Of a stretch of DNA of 49,634 nt, positions 33,562 to 42,384 are shown one piece after another. Each line of letters begins with the position of its first letter. Positions within the stretch are counted from its first letter, which is position 1. Source of the stretch: Elusimicrobiales bacterium (GTDB lineage: Bacteria > Elusimicrobiota > Elusimicrobia > Elusimicrobiales > Elusimicrobiaceae); the NCBI GenBank assembly GCA_041651175.1, contig JBAZJT010000017.1, positions 1 to 49,634 on the forward strand, given 5' to 3'. Under the pieces are notes generated by a model that searched no databases, was not told the DNA's origin, and saw only the letters and a list, made by a program, of their open reading frames with translations. The position numbers and the translations under genes were made by a program.

Positions 33562-34332
33562 ATGAACAAACACGGAGCGACGCTGGTTGAACTGCTGGCG
33601 GCTGTGGGAGCCCTGGCAGCGATGGCGCTGACTATAGCGGCCATGTCCGGGATGGTGGCGACTTCCAACGCATCCATGGACAAGAACGCGCTTGCCCTCA
33701 GCCAGGCAAACGTGGCGCTTGAAACCGTCATAGACGGAGTTAAGAATTCCCCCGTACTGCCGGGTTCCATACCCAAGACGGTGGCACAGATACACACTTG
33801 CACAGATGGTCCCAGCCCGGGCGGCGGCTGCAATGCGGCGGAATCGGGAGACAATTGCTTCGGCTACGACCATGCGCAATGCCCCACCCATAATATCACC
33901 GTCACCAACTACACCAGAAGCCTGTGCTTCAAGGTGGCCTCCGGCGGGTCCGCTGTTCAGTACATGTCCCCGGACAAGAAAACAATGCAGTCCGTGTTCC
34001 TGAAAGACAGCACGGTGGTGCATGCTCCGGACATGGGCAAATACAGCGCCTCAAACCCCGACACCTATCAGGTGCTGGCCAGCAATGTGGGCAAGCTGTC
34101 GTTCTCCAGCGGGGCCGATGCGCGGCTGACGATGAGAATATCGCTGGCGAGCGCGTCTTCGTCCTCCTCCAGCGGCAAGAGCCTGTCGGGAGCGTCCAGG
34201 AAGGCCCTTTCCGGCTCTGACGGAAGCAGCAGCGACGGAAGCACGACTGCCGCCACGGAGCAAAGCGACCTTCAGACCTCCGTGCTGCCGGACAGCGCCA
34301 ACGGCCAGACGGCACAGAATGTGGTGAACTAG
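33562..34332 (+). CDS. Type IV prepilin-like protein, Ser-rich tail
   Basis: A 256-residue prepilin: leader MNKHG, cleavage G/ATLVELLAAV with Glu5 of the mature form, and a hydrophobic helix. The globular part has six Cys (for example THTCTDG, GGGCNAAES, GDNCFGY, AQCPTHN, RSLCFKV) and the C-terminal 70 residues are Ser/Ala/Gly-rich (SSSSSSGKSLSG). It resembles a minor pilin or PilV-like subunit. It has its own strong promoter and Shine-Dalgarno and no pilus gene beside it. A terminator at 34391-34424 follows. Confidence 0.85.
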   Translation: MNKHGATLVELLAAVGALAAMALTIAAMSGMVATSNASMDKNALALSQANVALETVIDGVKNSPVLPGSIPKTVAQIHTCTDGPSPGGGCNAAESGDNCFGYDHAQCPTHNITVTNYTRSLCFKVASGGSAVQYMSPDKKTMQSVFLKDSTVVHAPDMGKYSASNPDTYQVLASNVGKLSFSSGADARLTMRISLASASSSSSSGKSLSGASRKALSGSDGSSSDGSTTAATEQSDLQTSVLPDSANGQTAQNVVN

Positions 34333-34390
34333 GTTCCGGGCCGCGCTGTAAAGGAAGGCTCGCTCCGGCGACAGCAGCAGTGGATATTCA

Positions 34391-34424
34391 GGGCGGGAGC
34401 TATGCAAACGCATAGCTCCCGCCC
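34391..34424. terminator. Stem-loop between prepilin 3 and IS remnant
   Basis: Perfect 14-base arms (34391-34404 and 34411-34424) with a 6-base loop. The T-run is weak; could end the prepilin transcript and, on the other strand, the IS fragment. Confidence 0.65.
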
Positions 34425-34474
34425 GCGTTGTTTCCCGACACGCGCGCGCGTTCCAGGCAGCAGCAGCGACGCGC

Positions 34475-34684
34475 AAAGCCGCAGCCCTTCAAATGCTCCG
34501 TCATCCGGCGCACGCCGTAGAACGGGGTGTCGGTATACTGCTCGTCGAGAAGCCGCATCAGCGTAATGTCGCGCGGCTTCGGTTCCGCCGGTTTGTAATG
34601 CAGCGTCGACCAGCTTATGCCCAAAAGCCGCGCCTGCTGGCGCATGCTTAACCTGAAAACTTCAGTAGCCCGTGCTTTTGCCAA
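34475..34684 (-). pseudogene. IS3-family transposase fragment
   Basis: The minus-strand frame matches the N-terminal part of IS3 OrfB transposases: MRQQARLLGISWSTLHYKPA and MRLLDEQYTDTPFYGVRRMT (the YG.RRMT region). The match ends after about 60 residues of a family that is about 270 long; what follows (to 34400) is unrelated. The catalytic DDE core is missing, so this is a dead remnant. It sits next to the Fic gene. Confidence 0.85.
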
Positions 34685-34733
34685 TGAAAGCCGGGAATGT
34701 TTTTGTGCCTGATTTTAGTGGACACAAATACAG

Positions 34734-35849
34734 TTATTTCTCGGCAGGAGGCATTGCCGATAACGCCCCTAAGTATTGCCGATATTTTGCCGATAACTGG
34801 TAGGCACGGTTTCTGTTGGCGGCGTTTTTGACGGTTAGAATGGAGGCTTCCGTCCATTCCTTGAGGAGCAGCCGAGTCATACGGTCTGATAGTCCCAGCA
34901 GCTTTGACACATCACTGGCAGATATGGTCTCCGTCTGCACGAATAGGCCCAATACGGCTCTGGCACGCTTATCCAGTTTACGCAGCGGCCCAGGCTCCGC
35001 CTTGATGCCTTTTTGAGCCAAGGCCAAGGCTTCTTTGTGCACCGATTGAAACACCTGCGCTAGAGTCTTGGTAAAATACTCCAGCCAAGGAGTCAGTTCA
35101 GCATCCGCGCGGCCTTCGTAGTAGTTATGATGCGGGTGGACCGAAAGCGCATTGTAGTAGCCATTCAGGTCGCGTGCATGGTGTTCTTCCAGCGATATAA
35201 AGCCGTTTAGGCCATACCCGCCGCGATGCAGGATAAACGTGGCTAAAAGCCGCGCAGTGCGGCCATTCCCATCGTAATAGGGATGGATAGTGACAAACTG
35301 GTAATGAGCCATACCGGCGATTATTGGGGTCGGAACGCCGTCCTTTTCAGCCTTGTTTACCCACTTCACCATGTCCGTCATCAATTCGGAGACATCTTTT
35401 GATTCCGGAGGCAAATAGATGATTGCATTGCTTCCGGCTTCGCGTATGACGTTCTGCCCGTCCCGATAAGGCGTAGGCTTGGCGCGCTTGCCATACTCAA
35501 CGAGCGCGTGGATTTGGCGGATTAGCTCTTCCGTGACTGGCTTACCAGCATCTGCCCATTCCTCAACTCGTAAAAGCGCGTTCCAGTAGTTGCGGACTTC
35601 TTTTACATCGCGTTCCCGGCCATGAAAAGAAACCTTGGCGTTTTGCAGGACTTCCTTAGCTTCTGCAAGCGTCAGTCGATTGCCTTCAATACGCGTGGAA
35701 TAATGGGTGGAACGTAGCCTTGCCTGCTCACGGAGAGCGGTTTCAATAGCAATGGGGATGTGCATGCCGGACAACGCTGCCTTAACAAACCCTATGTCCA
35801 TTAAGGCCCGCGCTATCGGATTAGTAATGGCAAAATTCGGTTTAAACAT
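34734..35849 (-). CDS. Fic family protein with N-terminal inhibitory motif
   Basis: A 371-residue Fic (AMP-transferase) protein. The active-site loop HPYYDGNGRTAR is intact near residue 188, with the catalytic His. An N-terminal class II inhibitory motif SxxxEG (residues 51-56, STRIEG) is present, so the enzyme is likely self-inhibited. A winged-helix DNA-binding region follows at about residues 300-350 (ETISASDVSKLLGLSDRMTRL), typical of the standalone regulator/toxin-like Fic group. Its base composition is visibly less GC-rich than neighbours, and it lies between an IS3 fragment and repeat A, suggesting recent acquisition. No antitoxin gene is adjacent. Confidence 0.93.
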   Translation of the reverse strand: MFKPNFAITNPIARALMDIGFVKAALSGMHIPIAIETALREQARLRSTHYSTRIEGNRLTLAEAKEVLQNAKVSFHGRERDVKEVRNYWNALLRVEEWADAGKPVTEELIRQIHALVEYGKRAKPTPYRDGQNVIREAGSNAIIYLPPESKDVSELMTDMVKWVNKAEKDGVPTPIIAGMAHYQFVTIHPYYDGNGRTARLLATFILHRGGYGLNGFISLEEHHARDLNGYYNALSVHPHHNYYEGRADAELTPWLEYFTKTLAQVFQSVHKEALALAQKGIKAEPGPLRKLDKRARAVLGLFVQTETISASDVSKLLGLSDRMTRLLLKEWTEASILTVKNAANRNRAYQLSAKYRQYLGALSAMPPAEK

Positions 35850-35901
35850 GTCTATATATCAGTCTACAATTTTCCCGCAAGCCCAGCCAGCCGACAAAAT
35901 C

Positions 35902-36040
35902 ATTGAGCGAAACACACGAAAAGGCTCTGGAACAAGGCGGGAACAACTACCGGAAACTTTTTTGTTCCCTTTTCGTTTGTTTCGTGGTTTGATGCCGTTT
36001 TCGCTGTCGTTTGCCAAATACACCACGGCTTTTCAAAAAA
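35902..36040 (-). repeat. Dispersed repeat A, copy 2
   Basis: Inverted copy of 15021-15157. The hairpin part is 35908-35984 with 17-base arms and one mismatch; similarity extends to about 36040. It fills most of the gap between the Fic and PilZ genes. Confidence 0.85.
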
Positions 36041-36090
36041 CGGGGGATACCGTATTGATAATTATGCTGGAAAAAAAAGCGGTTTCGGTG

Positions 36091-36096
36091 TATAAT
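36091..36096 (+). promoter_or_regulatory. -10 box for PilZ gene
   Basis: TATAAT 8 bases before the ATG at 36105. Near-leaderless. Confidence 0.55.
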
Positions 36097-36104
36097 TCTC
36101 ATAT

Positions 36105-36479
36105 ATGCCCGTACTGATGGAAAACGCCAGCACGGATCGCCGGAAATACCAGAGGATAGACACGCTTTATGTGGTGCGCTGCGAACGCGCGCCTTCCGTG
36201 CAGGACAACGGCCTGGCCGCAGAATCCGTGACAAAAAATGTCAGCGCGGGCGGACTGCTGTTTGAGTCCCGCATGCCGTTTGCCATCGGCGACCGGCTGG
36301 ACATGGAAATCAAGTTCCACGGCCCCGACGGCGGGGACGAGAGATGCTCCGCCTCCGGCGCGGTGGTGCGGGTGGAAAGGCTGGACGAATGGAGCTACGA
36401 CATCGCCGTGTCATTTACCGAAATAGACAATATCGCGCGCTGGAAGCTGATGAAAGCCGTCTACAATGAGCAGCCATAG
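36105..36479 (+). CDS. PilZ domain protein
   Basis: A 124-residue stand-alone PilZ protein, a receptor for cyclic di-GMP. The two binding motifs are visible: RRKYQR (RxxxR) near residue 12 and NVSAGGLLF ((D/N)xSxxG) near residue 46. It likely links c-di-GMP to pili, motility or envelope functions. The ATG at 36105 is supported by the -10 box; 36117 is an in-frame alternative. The stop overlaps the CYTH gene by 14 bases. Confidence 0.92.
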   Translation: MPVLMENASTDRRKYQRIDTLYVVRCERAPSVQDNGLAAESVTKNVSAGGLLFESRMPFAIGDRLDMEIKFHGPDGGDERCSASGAVVRVERLDEWSYDIAVSFTEIDNIARWKLMKAVYNEQP

Positions 36480-37098
36480 CGGCGAGGAAATAGAATTCAA
36501 ATGGGCGGTCTCGTCCCCGAAGCAATTCGGGGATTTTTTACGCGCCGCCGCCGCGCTGGGGGCCGCGTCCGCCCCGCCCCGCCGCGTTAAAAACACGGAT
36601 TATTATCTGGACACCGCAGGCCGCGCGCTTGAAAAATCCGGCGTTACCTGCCGGCTGCGCGCCTCCTCCGCGGGGTTTGAGCTTACCGAAAAATCCGCTT
36701 CAAGAATAAAAGGCGGGCTGGCCCGCCGCGCGGAGCATAATTTCCCGCTGCCCGGCGTAAAGGACGCGCGGGGCGCGCTGGAGCTGATACGCTCGGTTTA
36801 CCGCCATCCGGCGGCCAGGGGCAGGACACTGGAAACGCGGTTCCGCATTGAAAACGGCAGGCGGCAGTTTGCGCTTTCGCTGCCGGGGAAATTCCGGGCG
36901 CAGGCCTGCTTTGACAATGTCATGATTTTCGCCGGGCCCAAAACCGTGGGCATGAGGGAGATAGAGCTTGAATTCAAAAACGGCAGGCTGCGGAAATTCC
37001 TGGATTTCTGCCGCGCCGTCACGGAAAAATCGGGCCTGAGCCCCGCCAGAATGTCCAAGGTCGCCACCGCCCGCGCCGCACTGAAATACCTGCATTGA
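36466..37098 (+). CDS. CYTH domain protein
   Basis: A 210-residue CYTH (triphosphate tunnel) protein: EIEFKW (ExExK) at the N-terminus, then the alternating Lys/Arg and Glu strands (for example RLRASSAGFELTEKSA, ETRFRIENGRRQFALSL, EIELEFKNG) that line the tunnel. Members are class IV adenylate cyclases, thiamine-triphosphatases or inorganic triphosphatases. The overlap with the PilZ gene suggests coupled expression. Which activity it has cannot be told from the sequence. A neutral amino-acid symporter starts 10 bases after it. Confidence 0.88.
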   Translation: MSSHSGEEIEFKWAVSSPKQFGDFLRAAAALGAASAPPRRVKNTDYYLDTAGRALEKSGVTCRLRASSAGFELTEKSASRIKGGLARRAEHNFPLPGVKDARGALELIRSVYRHPAARGRTLETRFRIENGRRQFALSLPGKFRAQACFDNVMIFAGPKTVGMREIELEFKNGRLRKFLDFCRAVTEKSGLSPARMSKVATARAALKYLH

Positions 37099-37108
37099 GA
37101 GGATACCT

Positions 37109-38437
37109 ATGGAAGCCGCTCTGGATAAAATCAGTTCTTACGTGTGGGGGCTGCCGCTCATAATACTGCTGTTCGGGACGCATCTGTTCCTCACTTTCCG
37201 GCTGGGATTTATTCAGAGGCATCTGCTGCGCGCCATCAGGATTTCCTTCAGCTCCAAAAAAGAGGGCGACGGGGAAATATCGCATTTCGCCTCGCTTATG
37301 ACGGCGCTGGCCGCCACCATCGGCACCGGCAATATCGTGGGCGTGGCCGCCGCGGTGGCGGCGGGCGGGCCGGGAGCGGTGCTGTGGATGTGGCTGACCG
37401 GCGTCTTCGGCATGGCGACAAAATATGCCGAGGCGCTGCTGTCCGTCAAATACCGCGTCGCGGACGCACAAGGCCGCATCTCCGGCGGGCCGATGTATGT
37501 GCTGGAGCGCGGCCTCGGCTGCAAATGGCTGGGAACGGCTTTTGCCGCGTTCACCGCCGTGGCCGCGTTCGGAATCGGCAACATGGTGCAGTCCAATTCC
37601 ATAGCCGGGCTGGCAAAGGAAACCTTCAACATAAACCCGGCGCTCTCCGGCGCCGTGCTGTGCGCGCTTACCGCGCTGGTCATTCTGGGGGGCATCAAAT
37701 CAATAGCCGCAATCTGCGAAAAACTGGTGCCGGTCATGGCAATCGGCTATGTGGCGGGCTGCCTCTACATACTGGCGGCGAATTTCGGCGCGCTGCCGGG
37801 GACAATCGCGCTGATATTCAAAAGCGCGTTCTGCGGCCAGGCGGCGCTGGGCGGGTTTCTGGGCGCGGGCGTCAAAGAGGCCATGCGCTACGGCATCGCG
37901 CGCGGGCTTTTTTCCAACGAATCCGGGCTGGGCAGCGCGCCGATAGTGGCCGCCGCCGCGCAGACCCGCAGCCCCGTGCGGCAGGCGCTGGTATCCTCCA
38001 CCGGCACGTTCTGGGACACCGTGGTCATCTGCCTGCTGACGGGGCTTGTCGTGGTCGGCTCCGGGCAGTGGCAGGCGGGGCTAAAGGGTGCGGCGCTAAC
38101 CAGGGCGGCGTTCGGCTCCATACCGCATGTCGGCGCGTTCATACTCAATTTCGGCCTTTTCACTTTCGTGTATTCCACCATACTGGGTTGGGAGTATTAC
38201 GGCGAGAAGGCGGTGGAATACCTCTTCGGGCCCAAAGCCGCCTTCCCCTACCGGCTGGCCTGGGTGGCGGCGGTGATGGCGGGGGCGGTGGTGTCCATGC
38301 CGGCGGTCTGGGCTTTCGCCGACATCGCCAACGGCTGCATGGCGCTGCCGAATATAATATCGCTGCTTGCGCTGGCCCCCGTCGCCGCGGCGGAGACCAA
38401 GAGCTATTTCGCCGCGCCGGACTCCGCGTCGGACTAA
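37109..38437 (+). CDS. Sodium:alanine symporter family protein (AGCS)
   Basis: A 442-residue transporter with ten or more helices. The N-terminal VWGLPLIILLFGTHLFLTFRLGF and the conserved ALAATIGTGNIVGVAAAVAAGGPG segment (ion and amine site) identify AGCS, which takes up alanine or glycine with Na+. LFSNESGLGSAPIVAAAAQT is also typical. It is in a run of plus-strand genes after CYTH; a 10-base gap suggests co-transcription. Confidence 0.95.
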   Translation: MEAALDKISSYVWGLPLIILLFGTHLFLTFRLGFIQRHLLRAIRISFSSKKEGDGEISHFASLMTALAATIGTGNIVGVAAAVAAGGPGAVLWMWLTGVFGMATKYAEALLSVKYRVADAQGRISGGPMYVLERGLGCKWLGTAFAAFTAVAAFGIGNMVQSNSIAGLAKETFNINPALSGAVLCALTALVILGGIKSIAAICEKLVPVMAIGYVAGCLYILAANFGALPGTIALIFKSAFCGQAALGGFLGAGVKEAMRYGIARGLFSNESGLGSAPIVAAAAQTRSPVRQALVSSTGTFWDTVVICLLTGLVVVGSGQWQAGLKGAALTRAAFGSIPHVGAFILNFGLFTFVYSTILGWEYYGEKAVEYLFGPKAAFPYRLAWVAAVMAGAVVSMPAVWAFADIANGCMALPNIISLLALAPVAAAETKSYFAAPDSASD

Positions 38438-38486
38438 ATTTGATAAGATTAGCATGAACGGGCCGCCAGGCTCTAAAGGAGACGCG

Positions 38487-39548
38487 ATGAAAATACTCAT
38501 TCTCGGCGTGAACGGTTTTATCGGGCACCACCTCACCAAAAAAATTCTGGACGCCACCAACTGGGAGGTCTACGGCATGGACCTGTCGGCGGACAGGCTA
38601 AAACCCATGCTGGACCACAAGCGCTTCCATTTCGCCGAGGGCGACATCTCCGTCAACCGTGAGTGGATAGAGTTTCACGTCAAGAAATGCGACGCCGTGC
38701 TGCCGCTGGTGGCGATAGCCACGCCGAAACTCTACATCAAGGACCCGCTGCGCGTTTTTGAGCTGGATTTCGAGGAAAACCTCAAAGTCGTGCGCTATTG
38801 CGTTAACCACAAAAAGCATCTGATTTTCCCCTCCACCTCCGAAATCTACGGCATGTGCCCGGACGAGGAATTTGACGAGGACAAGTCCAATCTGGTCGTC
38901 GGGCCGATACGGAACCAGCGGTGGATATACAGCGTCTCCAAGCAATTGCTGGACCGCGTCATCTGGGGCTACGGGCAGAAGGCGGGGCTGCGCTTTACCA
39001 CGTTCCGTCCCTTCAACTGGATAGGCCCGGGGCTGGACAGCCTCAACGCCGCCAAGGAAGGCTCCTCCCGCGTGCTGACGCAGTTCATGTGGAATATACT
39101 GACCGGCAAGCCGCTGCATATAGTAAACGGCGGCGCGCAGCGGCGCTGCTTCACCTATATCTCCGACGGGGTGGACGGGCTTATGGCCATACTCTCCCAC
39201 AAGGGGGACGACCATATCGGCGAGATATTCAATTTCGGCAACCCGGTCTCCGACATCTCCGTGCGCGAACTGGCCGAGACTCTGATGCGGCTCTACAACG
39301 CGCATCCGCTGCGCCCTAAAAACCTGCCCGCGCCGCGCATAGAGGACGTCTCCGAGGAGAATTACTACGGCAAGGATTACCAGGACATGGCGCGGCGCAA
39401 GCCGGCCATAGCCAAGGCCCGGCGGATACTGGGCTGGCAGCCGAAAGTGGGTTTTGAAGACGCCGTCTCGCTGACGCTGGATTATTACCTCAAGCTCTAT
39501 CACGAAAGCCTGTCGGAAACCGAGCTGGAGGATAATGCCGAGCTGTAA
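38487..39548 (+). CDS. ArnA-like NAD-dependent sugar dehydrogenase/decarboxylase
   Basis: A 353-residue extended SDR: Rossmann loop GVNGFIGHH near residue 7, active Tyr/Lys in IYSVSKQLLD, and FRPFNWIGPGLDSL, matching the C-terminal domain of ArnA that turns UDP-glucuronic acid into the UDP-4-keto-pentose. The formyltransferase domain of ArnA is absent. The ATG at 38487 is chosen by the AAAGGAG Shine-Dalgarno. It overlaps the deacetylase gene by 14 bases. Related UDP-xylose synthases are possible. Confidence 0.88.
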   Translation: MKILILGVNGFIGHHLTKKILDATNWEVYGMDLSADRLKPMLDHKRFHFAEGDISVNREWIEFHVKKCDAVLPLVAIATPKLYIKDPLRVFELDFEENLKVVRYCVNHKKHLIFPSTSEIYGMCPDEEFDEDKSNLVVGPIRNQRWIYSVSKQLLDRVIWGYGQKAGLRFTTFRPFNWIGPGLDSLNAAKEGSSRVLTQFMWNILTGKPLHIVNGGAQRRCFTYISDGVDGLMAILSHKGDDHIGEIFNFGNPVSDISVRELAETLMRLYNAHPLRPKNLPAPRIEDVSEENYYGKDYQDMARRKPAIAKARRILGWQPKVGFEDAVSLTLDYYLKLYHESLSETELEDNAEL

Positions 39549-40431
39549 AATCTCGCTGAAACTGGATATAGACACGCGCCGCGGAATGGAAGAGGGCCTG
39601 CCGCGGCTGCTTGGCCTGTTCGCGCGCAGAAAACTGCGCGCGTCTGTTTTTTTCAGCTACGGCCCGGACGAAAGCGGCAAAGCGGTAAAACGGATTTTCA
39701 CAAAAAAGGGTTTTCTCAAGAAAATGTTCCGCACCAATGCGGCGAAGCTTTACGGGTTCAGGACCATGCTCTACGGCACGCTGCTGCCCGCGCCGCTTAC
39801 CGCCGCCGCGCTGCCGGAACTGGTAAAAAGAACCCGCGGCGAGGGGCATGAAACCGGCGTCCATGCGTGGAGCCATGTCCGCTGGCAGGACGAGCTGGAC
39901 AATCTTTCGCGGGAGGAAATCTCGCGCGAGTTAGAGCTGGCCGTCCGCGCGCACCGCGAAATAACAGGCGCGGAACCGGAAGGTTTCGCCGCGCCGGCAT
40001 GGCAAATCAGCGCCGCCGCGCTGGAGGCGCTCTCCGGCTACGGCTGGAAATACATTTCAACCGCAAGGGGCAGCGCCCCCGCGCGGTTTGCCGTCAACGG
40101 CGCGCCCGCCGCCTTCCCGGAAATACCGACCACAATGCCCACTTTGGACGAAATACTGGCCTGGAACGATATGACCGAGCAATCCGCGCTGGAGCATTTG
40201 TCCGGCTGCGCCAAACCGGACGCGCTAAACGTCTACACCCTGCACGCCGAGGCCGAGGGGCTGGCCTATCTTGGTTTTTTTGAAAAACTTCTGGAGCGCT
40301 GGTCCGCCGCCGGCTGCGAATTCGCCACCCTGGCCGAAACCGCGCGCGGCATAAACCCGGGCGGCATTGCGGCCTCCCCCCCGAAACGGGGCGAACTGCC
40401 GGGCCGGGCCGGAACCGTGGCTGTCTGCTGA
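39535..40431 (+). CDS. ArnD/NodB-type polysaccharide deacetylase
   Basis: A 298-residue carbohydrate esterase 4 protein. Metal-binding motifs: Asp in LKLDIDT near residue 11 and HAWSH (HxxxH) near residue 109; C-terminal Asp/His positions appear in LDALN and TLHAE. ArnD removes the formyl group from lipid-linked 4-formamido-arabinose. With the ArnA-like gene it suggests synthesis of an amino-pentose or a related lipid modification, but ArnB and ArnT are not present here. The Rel gene begins 1 base after its stop. Confidence 0.82.
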   Translation: MPSCKISLKLDIDTRRGMEEGLPRLLGLFARRKLRASVFFSYGPDESGKAVKRIFTKKGFLKKMFRTNAAKLYGFRTMLYGTLLPAPLTAAALPELVKRTRGEGHETGVHAWSHVRWQDELDNLSREEISRELELAVRAHREITGAEPEGFAAPAWQISAAALEALSGYGWKYISTARGSAPARFAVNGAPAAFPEIPTTMPTLDEILAWNDMTEQSALEHLSGCAKPDALNVYTLHAEAEGLAYLGFFEKLLERWSAAGCEFATLAETARGINPGGIAASPPKRGELPGRAGTVAVC

Positions 40432-40432
40432 T

Positions 40433-41881
40433 ATGGACTGCGAAACCCTCTCCGCCAAATATAAAAGCTATATGCCGGACGGGGACGTCGGCCTGCTGGA
40501 AAAGGCGTATCTTTATTCCGAGGAGGCGCATTCGGCGCAGAAGCGCGCCTCCGGCGAAAAATATTTCATCCACTGCTACGCCGTGGCAGACATACTGCTG
40601 GATTACAAGCTGGACCTGCCCACCGTCTGCGCCGCGCTGCTCCACGACGTGCTTGAGGACACCGCGATATCGGTGGAGCAGTTCCAGAAGGAATTCGGCG
40701 AGGAAATCACCCGCCTGGTGCAGGGCGTAACCAAGATAGAGAAATTCAAATTCTCCTCAGCCGACGAGGAAACTGCCGAGAACTGGCGCAAGATGCTCAT
40801 GGCTATGGCGGCGGACCTGCGCGTTATCCTGATAAAACTGGCGGACCGGCTGCACAACATGCGCACGCTGGAATACCTGCCGCGCGAGCGGCAGGAGGCC
40901 ATCGCATACGAGACCATCACCCTCTACGCGCCGCTGGCGCAGCGGCTGGGAATGTTTGCGCTCAAGGCGGAACTGGAGGATTTGTCCTTCCGGGCCCAGC
41001 ACCCGCAGGAATTTGACGACCTCTCCCGCCAGCTGGAAAGCACGCAGCAGCACAGGCTGCAAATCCTGGAAAGCTTCAAAGCGGAGCTGGAAAAGCATCT
41101 CGCCCAGCACGGTATCCCGCACCGCGTGCTGGCGCGCACTAAAAACGCCTATTCGCTCTACCGCAAGATGAAAACCCAGAGCCGCTCCTTTGAAGACATA
41201 CAGGATTCGCTGGGCGTGCGGATAATAACCGACTCCGTGGCGGACTGCTACGCGCTGCTGGGCTTTGTGCATTCGTATTTCAAGCCGGTGGCCGGCTCTT
41301 TCACCGACTATATCGCGCTGCCCAAGATGAACCTTTACCAGAGCCTGCACACCACGGTGGTTTCCTCCACCGGAAATATCGTGGAGGTGCAGATACGCAC
41401 CGAGGAGATGCACCGCACCTCCGAATACGGCATAGCCGCGCACTGGCGCTACAAGCTGGGCAAGGCGGGCCGCGACGCGCATTTTGACGAGAAAATCAAC
41501 TGGCTGCGCCACTGGATAGAATGGCTGCAGGACCTGACCAGCCCCCGCGAATTTCTGGAAAGCCTGCGCACCGACATGGAATTGCAGCAGGTGTTCATAT
41601 TCACCCCGAAGGGCGAGGTGAAGGCGCTGCCCAAGGGCGCGACCCCGCTGGATTTCGCGTTCATGGTGCATTCGGAAGTGGGCGAGCATTGCTTCGGCGC
41701 CAAGATAGGCGGCAAAATGGTGCCGCTGGATTACGAGCTTAAAAGCGGCGACATCTGCGATATTCTGACGCGCAAAAACAGCTCGCCCCGGCCCGACTGG
41801 CTTAAAATGGTCAGGACGGGGCGCTCGCGCTCCAAAATCAGGAAATACCTGCGCGAGCATGGTTTGGGAGAGGAGGTCTAA
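40433..41881 (+). CDS. Short RelA/SpoT family (p)ppGpp enzyme
   Basis: A 482-residue protein with HD hydrolase domain (ALLHDVLEDT near residue 70), synthetase domain (RTKNAYSLYRKM ... DYIALPKMNLYQSLHTTVV) and TGS domain (VFIFTPKGEVKALPKGATPL), then stops about 90 residues after TGS. Typical Rel/SpoT is over 700 residues; the C-terminal helical, zinc-finger and ACT domains are missing. Both catalytic domains look complete. It may thus lack ribosome-linked regulation. It is followed with a 1-base overlap by a small zinc-ribbon membrane protein gene. Confidence 0.93.
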   Translation: MDCETLSAKYKSYMPDGDVGLLEKAYLYSEEAHSAQKRASGEKYFIHCYAVADILLDYKLDLPTVCAALLHDVLEDTAISVEQFQKEFGEEITRLVQGVTKIEKFKFSSADEETAENWRKMLMAMAADLRVILIKLADRLHNMRTLEYLPRERQEAIAYETITLYAPLAQRLGMFALKAELEDLSFRAQHPQEFDDLSRQLESTQQHRLQILESFKAELEKHLAQHGIPHRVLARTKNAYSLYRKMKTQSRSFEDIQDSLGVRIITDSVADCYALLGFVHSYFKPVAGSFTDYIALPKMNLYQSLHTTVVSSTGNIVEVQIRTEEMHRTSEYGIAAHWRYKLGKAGRDAHFDEKINWLRHWIEWLQDLTSPREFLESLRTDMELQQVFIFTPKGEVKALPKGATPLDFAFMVHSEVGEHCFGAKIGGKMVPLDYELKSGDICDILTRKNSSPRPDWLKMVRTGRSRSKIRKYLREHGLGEEV

Positions 41882-42318
41882 TGAATAAAAGCGAGGCGGA
41901 TTTGCTAGCGGAAGCAGCCGCGATATGCGGCAGAACCCCGGGGATGCCGCAGCCCCCGCCGCCCGGAGTTCCGCTCACCCCCCAGGCGGAAGCCGCACTG
42001 ATATCCTCCAGATGCTGGAGCTGCCACTGCATCATAAGCATCTCGGACAACTACTGCCGGCACTGCGGCAAGGGCCAGGGCGACAATATCCCGTGGCGGT
42101 ACAAGCACCAGGGAATAATATTCTACACGCTGATTATCGGCCCGTTCTCGCTTGTTTTCGTGTGGAAATCGCCGCTGCTGTCCAGAACCGCCAAAATAGT
42201 CTACACCGTGCTGCTCTGCGCCGCCACCTGGTTGCTGTACACTAAAATCAAGGACGCCGTTTACACGGCTATGTCGGCCTACACCGGCTCCCCGGACCTG
42301 TTCAGCGGCGGAATGTAA
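41881..42318 (+). CDS. Zinc-ribbon membrane protein
   Basis: A 145-residue protein with a Cys4 zinc-ribbon (CWSC ... CRHCG, with another Cys at SCHC) near residues 43-62, a Pro-rich N-terminal part and two C-terminal hydrophobic helices. Unknown function. It shares one base with the Rel stop codon and ends at a bidirectional terminator. Confidence 0.7.
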   Translation: MNKSEADLLAEAAAICGRTPGMPQPPPPGVPLTPQAEAALISSRCWSCHCIISISDNYCRHCGKGQGDNIPWRYKHQGIIFYTLIIGPFSLVFVWKSPLLSRTAKIVYTVLLCAATWLLYTKIKDAVYTAMSAYTGSPDLFSGGM

Positions 42319-42335
42319 CGCCCCTCAAAATCAAA

Positions 42336-42364
42336 GCCCCCATCCGCCGCTGGCGGACGGGGGC
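42336..42364. terminator. Bidirectional terminator
   Basis: Arms of 13 bases (42336-42348 and 42352-42364), one G-T pair, 3-base loop, T-rich on both sides. Separates the zinc-ribbon gene from the convergent L,D-transpeptidase gene. Confidence 0.85.
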
Positions 42365-42384
42365 GCTGTTTTGCAGACTCAATA

